15,801 bases of DNA from Methanosarcinaceae archaeon (lineage in GTDB: Archaea > Halobacteriota > Methanosarcinia > Methanosarcinales > Methanosarcinaceae), in the NCBI GenBank assembly GCA_030655675.1, contig JAUSPM010000158.1:1-15801 (forward strand), in the 5' to 3' direction. Shown here piece by piece: positions 13,308-15,801 of this stretch. Made by a program: the position numbers and the translations under genes. Every line of letters begins with the position of its first letter. Position 1 is the first letter of the stretch. A model generated the notes under the pieces. That model was not told the DNA's origin. It ran no database searches and saw nothing but the letters and a program-made list of their open reading frames with translations.

Positions 13308-13904
13308 ATGACAAGCATTGGAAAGCAGCCGGAAAAAGAAGAATATGGATGGGTTCTGGATTATCTGCCATATGGCAGCAGTGATGACAGGAGGCCTTCA
13401 TATCAGAAGAAACCGCTTGTTCAGGCAGTTGGCGATAATTTTTTCGTACTTATGGAAATGGTGCCAAAGGATGGTATGGTGCCTGAAATTCAATCACACT
13501 TGTATATCGGTGAAGGTGACAGGGATGTTATTGATCATGTCAAAACAAGGGTACATTACGGTGATCTTAGTCACGGTGCACAACTTGAACTGCCGTATAT
13601 CATTGAAAAGTGTGTAGAGATACAGGAAGAGAGATTTGTTAAATTCTTTAATGATGCTCATCCGGTCACAACACGGCTTCACATGTTGGAACTGTTGCCC
13701 GGTATAGGTAAAAAGCTTATGTGGGCTATTATTGATGAACGAAAAAAGGGTATGTTCAAGGATTTTGCAGATCTTCATAAGAGAGTGGGCGGAGTACATT
13801 CTCCACAAAAGATCATAACTCATCGCATCGTAGAAGAGCTAAAGGATGACAATATCAAATACCGGCTCTTTACAACAACGATGAATCGTCCAAGACATGA
13901 TTAA
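13308..13904 (+). CDS. DUF655-family protein with helix-hairpin-helix
   Basis: A 198-residue soluble protein conserved across Euryarchaeota between the polymerase subunit gene and rsmA. The N-terminal part has an EEYGWVLDYLPYGSSDDRRP signature and an OB-like stretch (about 35-110, with VGDNFFVLMEMVPKDGM and LYIGEGDRDVIDHV). Residues about 127-150 (LELLPGIGKKLMWAIIDERK, then KGMFKDFADL) form a helix-hairpin-helix with a GIGK core, a nucleic-acid-binding element. The biochemical role is unknown; binding of RNA or DNA in ribosome biogenesis is inferred from motif and position. GGAGGG precedes the ATG. It ends 15 bases before rsmA, so the two are probably co-transcribed. Confidence 0.93.
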   Translation: MTSIGKQPEKEEYGWVLDYLPYGSSDDRRPSYQKKPLVQAVGDNFFVLMEMVPKDGMVPEIQSHLYIGEGDRDVIDHVKTRVHYGDLSHGAQLELPYIIEKCVEIQEERFVKFFNDAHPVTTRLHMLELLPGIGKKLMWAIIDERKKGMFKDFADLHKRVGGVHSPQKIITHRIVEELKDDNIKYRLFTTTMNRPRHD

Positions 13905-13919
13905 ACAGGTGTTAGTTTT

Positions 13920-14744
13920 TTGGTCCAATCAATCTTAAGAAAATATGGTATCCGTGGTGGATACCATGACCAGCATTTTTTGATTAACAAGAATATTCTT
14001 GACAGGATTGTCGAATCTGCACATCTGACTTCGGATGATACTGTTCTTGAGATAGGGGCTGGTATTGGCAATCTCACAGAGCGATTGCTACCGCACGCTA
14101 AAAAAGTTATTGCTATAGAGTTTGATCAAAAACTTGTTGCGGTGCTGGAAGATCGGTTTTATGGTGTTGACAATCTTGAGATCATCCACGGGGATGTGCT
14201 TGATGTCGATTTACCTGAATTCGATAAGGTTGTTGCGAACCTGCCATATTCCATTTCATCTGAAATCACATTTAAACTTTTCAAGCATAAATTCAAACTT
14301 GGTATATTGATGTACCAGTATGAGTTTGCAAAACGGATGGTTTCTTCTTCGAATTCAAAGGATTATAGTCGTTTGAGTGTAAATACTAATTATTTTGCAG
14401 ATGCAAAGATCATTATTAAAGTTCCAGCATCTGCTTTTTCACCGCAGCCTGAAGTAAGGTCGGCTGTGGTGGAACTTGTCCCACGCCCATCTCCTTTTAA
14501 GGTGGATGATGAGGCTTTCTTTTTGCGTTTTGTTACTGCGGTGTTCAGCCAGAGGCGCAAAAAACTGAGAAATGCGATTGTAAATGCCAATTCTATATTG
14601 GGTGTTAATAACATCAAACAAATTGTGGCGCAATTACCTGAGGATTTCATGGTGAAACGGGCTGAGAATCTTGAACCGCATGAACTTGCAGATATTGCAA
14701 ACCGAATACTTGCAATTGCAACTCTAAACAAAGAATCGACGTAG
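13920..14744 (+). CDS. rsmA: 16S rRNA adenine N6-dimethyltransferase RsmA/Dim1
   Basis: A 274-residue methyltransferase that dimethylates two adjacent adenines in the 3'-terminal helix of 16S rRNA during late subunit assembly. The family segments are GGYHDQHFLINKNILDRIV (13-31), the SAM-binding VLEIGAGIGNLTERL (42-56), the acidic IAIEFDQ (64-70) and the catalytic NLPYSISS (107-114). The C-terminal helical domain has SAFSPQPEVRSAVVEL and AVFSQRRKKLRNA. The start is TTG at 13920, eight bases after AGGTG; a GTG one codon later is the alternative. Only five bases separate the stop from the next gene, indicating an operon with DUF655 and the following methyltransferase. Confidence 0.96.
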   Translation: MVQSILRKYGIRGGYHDQHFLINKNILDRIVESAHLTSDDTVLEIGAGIGNLTERLLPHAKKVIAIEFDQKLVAVLEDRFYGVDNLEIIHGDVLDVDLPEFDKVVANLPYSISSEITFKLFKHKFKLGILMYQYEFAKRMVSSSNSKDYSRLSVNTNYFADAKIIIKVPASAFSPQPEVRSAVVELVPRPSPFKVDDEAFFLRFVTAVFSQRRKKLRNAIVNANSILGVNNIKQIVAQLPEDFMVKRAENLEPHELADIANRILAIATLNKEST

Positions 14745-14749
14745 ATACA

Positions 14750-15346
14750 ATGGTTGAGATCAGTTACAAAGGTGCATGTGTCAAGTTGGCAGATGAGGTT
14801 TATGATCCGGCAGAGGATTCATATTTGCTGGCTGATGCCGCGATCAGTTATGCAAGAACCGGCATGCGTGTTTTAGAGATTGGCACAGGTACTGGTTTTG
14901 TATCTTCTGTTTTGCTTGCAAATATAAATGTGGAACTCATAACCACAGATATTAATCCGCATGCTGCAATGTGTGCAAAATCGAACGGCATTGAGGTAAT
15001 ACGGACCGATATGTTCGATGGATTGAAGGTTGAGTCTTGTTTTGATATGATTATTTTCAATCCGCCGTACCTGCCGACATCCGATGATGAAAAGGTGCCG
15101 GGATGGTTGAATTATGCTTTTGATGGTGGTAGTGATGGGCGCGCGGCGGTGGAGCGCTTTTTGGATAATGTTTGCGAGTATCTCGCATTCGATGGGGTAA
15201 TTTTGTTGCTGATCTCCTCGCTTACCGGAATTGATGATGTGAGTTCAAAAATGGATGCATTGGGCTTTGATGTTGAAATCGTTGGTCGGGATAAGTGTTC
15301 ATTTGAGGAACTTGTTGTTTTGATGGGGAAACGCAGGCATAGTTAA
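14750..15346 (+). CDS. HemK2/Mtq2-type protein glutamine methyltransferase
   Basis: A 198-residue SAM-dependent methyltransferase. It starts with the family element VYDPAEDSYLLADA (18-31), followed by VLEIGTGTGFVSSVLL (41-56), an acidic TTDINPHA (65-72) and the catalytic FNPPYLPT (103-110). NPPY marks N5-glutamine methyltransferases. The short form without the N-terminal domain of PrmC resembles eukaryotic Mtq2/HemK2, which modifies the GGQ motif of release factor eRF1. Archaeal versions are thought to act on aRF1 with Trm112 as partner; that target is inferred. No clear ribosome binding site is present, which fits translational coupling to rsmA five bases upstream. It is the last gene of the block. 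Confidence 0.9.
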   Translation: MVEISYKGACVKLADEVYDPAEDSYLLADAAISYARTGMRVLEIGTGTGFVSSVLLANINVELITTDINPHAAMCAKSNGIEVIRTDMFDGLKVESCFDMIIFNPPYLPTSDDEKVPGWLNYAFDGGSDGRAAVERFLDNVCEYLAFDGVILLLISSLTGIDDVSSKMDALGFDVEIVGRDKCSFEELVVLMGKRRHS

Positions 15347-15371
15347 AGCATTTGTTTACCTCAATCTGTTT

Positions 15372-15421
15372 ATTTGAAATTTAAAGTAATGTAACAACCG
15401 CCGCAGGCGGCATGTTCCATA
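15372..15421 (+). repeat. GC-palindrome repeat, copy 1
   Basis: It starts ATTTGAAA, contains CCGCC-GCA-GGCGG (15398-15410) and ends CATGTTCCATA. It aligns with 15523-15570 after small gaps. The palindrome stands out in an AT-rich setting. Confidence 0.7.
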
Positions 15422-15522
15422 ATTACTTATCAACAAATACGCACATTAAGTTCTTTATTGTGTCTTTGTTTAAACGTATTTGTATAGCTGTTTTAAAATG
15501 ACTGTGCAAATTAAATGGTTCG

Positions 15523-15570
15523 ATTTGAAACTAAAAAGAATGCGACCGCCCGCGGGCGGCACGTTCCATA
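15523..15570 (+). repeat. GC-palindrome repeat, copy 2
   Basis: It starts ATTTGAAA, contains the perfect 14-base palindrome CCGCCCGCGGGCGG (15546-15559) and ends CACGTTCCATA. The stem is kept while its centre differs from copy 1. Confidence 0.7.
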
Positions 15571-15612
15571 CATACAAAATTGAATAATCGAAATCGTTAG
15601 CAAAAAATGTGC

Positions 15613-15672
15613 AAGAAAATTCTCCCTTCGGTCGAATTAACTCGCACTATATGTTTATAAAACATATACTAC
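15613..15672 (+). repeat. Structured 60-base repeat, copy B
   Basis: AAGAAAA, then hairpin 1 AATTC-TC-CC-TTC-GG-TC-GAATT, then AACTCGCACT, then hairpin 2 ATATGTTT-ATA-AAACATAT, ending ACTAC. It is in direct tandem with copy C and inverted relative to copy A at 5779-5838. Confidence 0.87.
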
Positions 15673-15733
15673 AAGAAAATCTTCGCTAACGCTCAGATTT
15701 ACTCGAACTATATGTTTATAAAACATATACTAC
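15673..15733 (+). repeat. Structured 61-base repeat, copy C
   Basis: Same plan as copy B: hairpin 1 is AATCT-TC-GC-TAAC-GC-TC-AGATT (one extra loop base accounts for the length of 61), and hairpin 2 is identical to copy B. It is followed by AAGAAAA (15734-15740), the beginning of a further unit, after which similarity stops. Confidence 0.87.
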
Positions 15734-15801
15734 AAGAAAACGGTGGAATGCACTGGAAGTGATTGAAAATTCGATGTGTATGCAGGGCAACGCCGCGCAC
15801 G

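Larger units (their letters stand above)
15347..15801. other. 455-base gene-free region rich in repeats
   Basis: After the methyltransferase stop there is no convincing frame. The region holds a diverged 50-base duplication with a GC-rich palindrome (15372-15421 and 15523-15570) and two tandem copies of the structured 60-base repeat (15613-15733). The last 60 bases become markedly more GC-rich and are open in minus-strand frames, so a leftward gene could end just here, but too little is visible to call it. Confidence 0.6.

Noticed and set aside
15613..15740. The tandem repeats as a CRISPR array
   Set aside because: The units abut with no unique spacers, contain two hairpins each, and no cas genes are present.
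15741..15801. Minus-strand open frames at the right edge as a partial gene
   Set aside because: All three minus frames stay open over about 70-90 bases and none shows a recognisable protein; too short to decide.

Overview
The window is a segment of a euryarchaeal chromosome, most likely from a methanogen or methanogen relative of the Methanosarcinales. The evidence is archaeal: ribosomal proteins L7Ae, S28e, L24e, S6e and L21e, the aIF5B form of IF2, RNA polymerase subunit Rpo4, TrmY, Pus10, AT-rich TATA (box A) promoters, and GGAGG or GGTGATC ribosome binding sites. The species cannot be fixed from the sequence alone.

Left part (1-4330). A lysine 2,3-aminomutase gene (ablA type, N-terminal part only) runs leftward off the edge. 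A 605-base AT-rich gap follows. Then four rightward genes encode a UPF0316 membrane protein, an uncharacterised 438-residue coiled-coil protein, an FxsA-like membrane protein and a single-domain KaiC/RecA-like ATPase. A 36-base promoter-like block occurs twice here, once in the gap and once directly in front of the coiled-coil gene.

Middle-left (4330-6222). Two tRNA genes lie here: Asn(GTT), and a CAT tRNA whose acceptor stem looks like isoleucine-2 rather than methionine. An exported hypothetical protein follows, with a strong terminator hairpin over its stop codon. Directly after it is one copy of a structured 60-base repeat, then a hairpin-rich leader of the ribosomal operon.

Information-processing block (6223-15346). 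The order is L7Ae, S28e, L24e, Ndk, a terminator, aIF5B, S6e, TrmY, Pus10, L21e, Rpo4, a DUF655 protein, RsmA (16S rRNA dimethyltransferase) and an Mtq2/HemK2-type release-factor glutamine methyltransferase. All read rightward. Together they cover ribosome assembly, translation initiation, tRNA T-loop modification (Pus10 makes pseudouridine 54 and TrmY methylates it), transcription, rRNA modification and probably translation termination. This is conserved archaeal housekeeping content.

Right end (15347-15801). I see no convincing gene. The region holds a diverged duplication carrying a GC-rich palindrome, and two tandem copies of the same 60-61-base repeat seen at 5779-5838, in the same (leftward) sense relative to each other and opposite to the copy at 5779. 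The three copies preserve two hairpins by paired base changes. This is the most interesting non-genic signal in the window.
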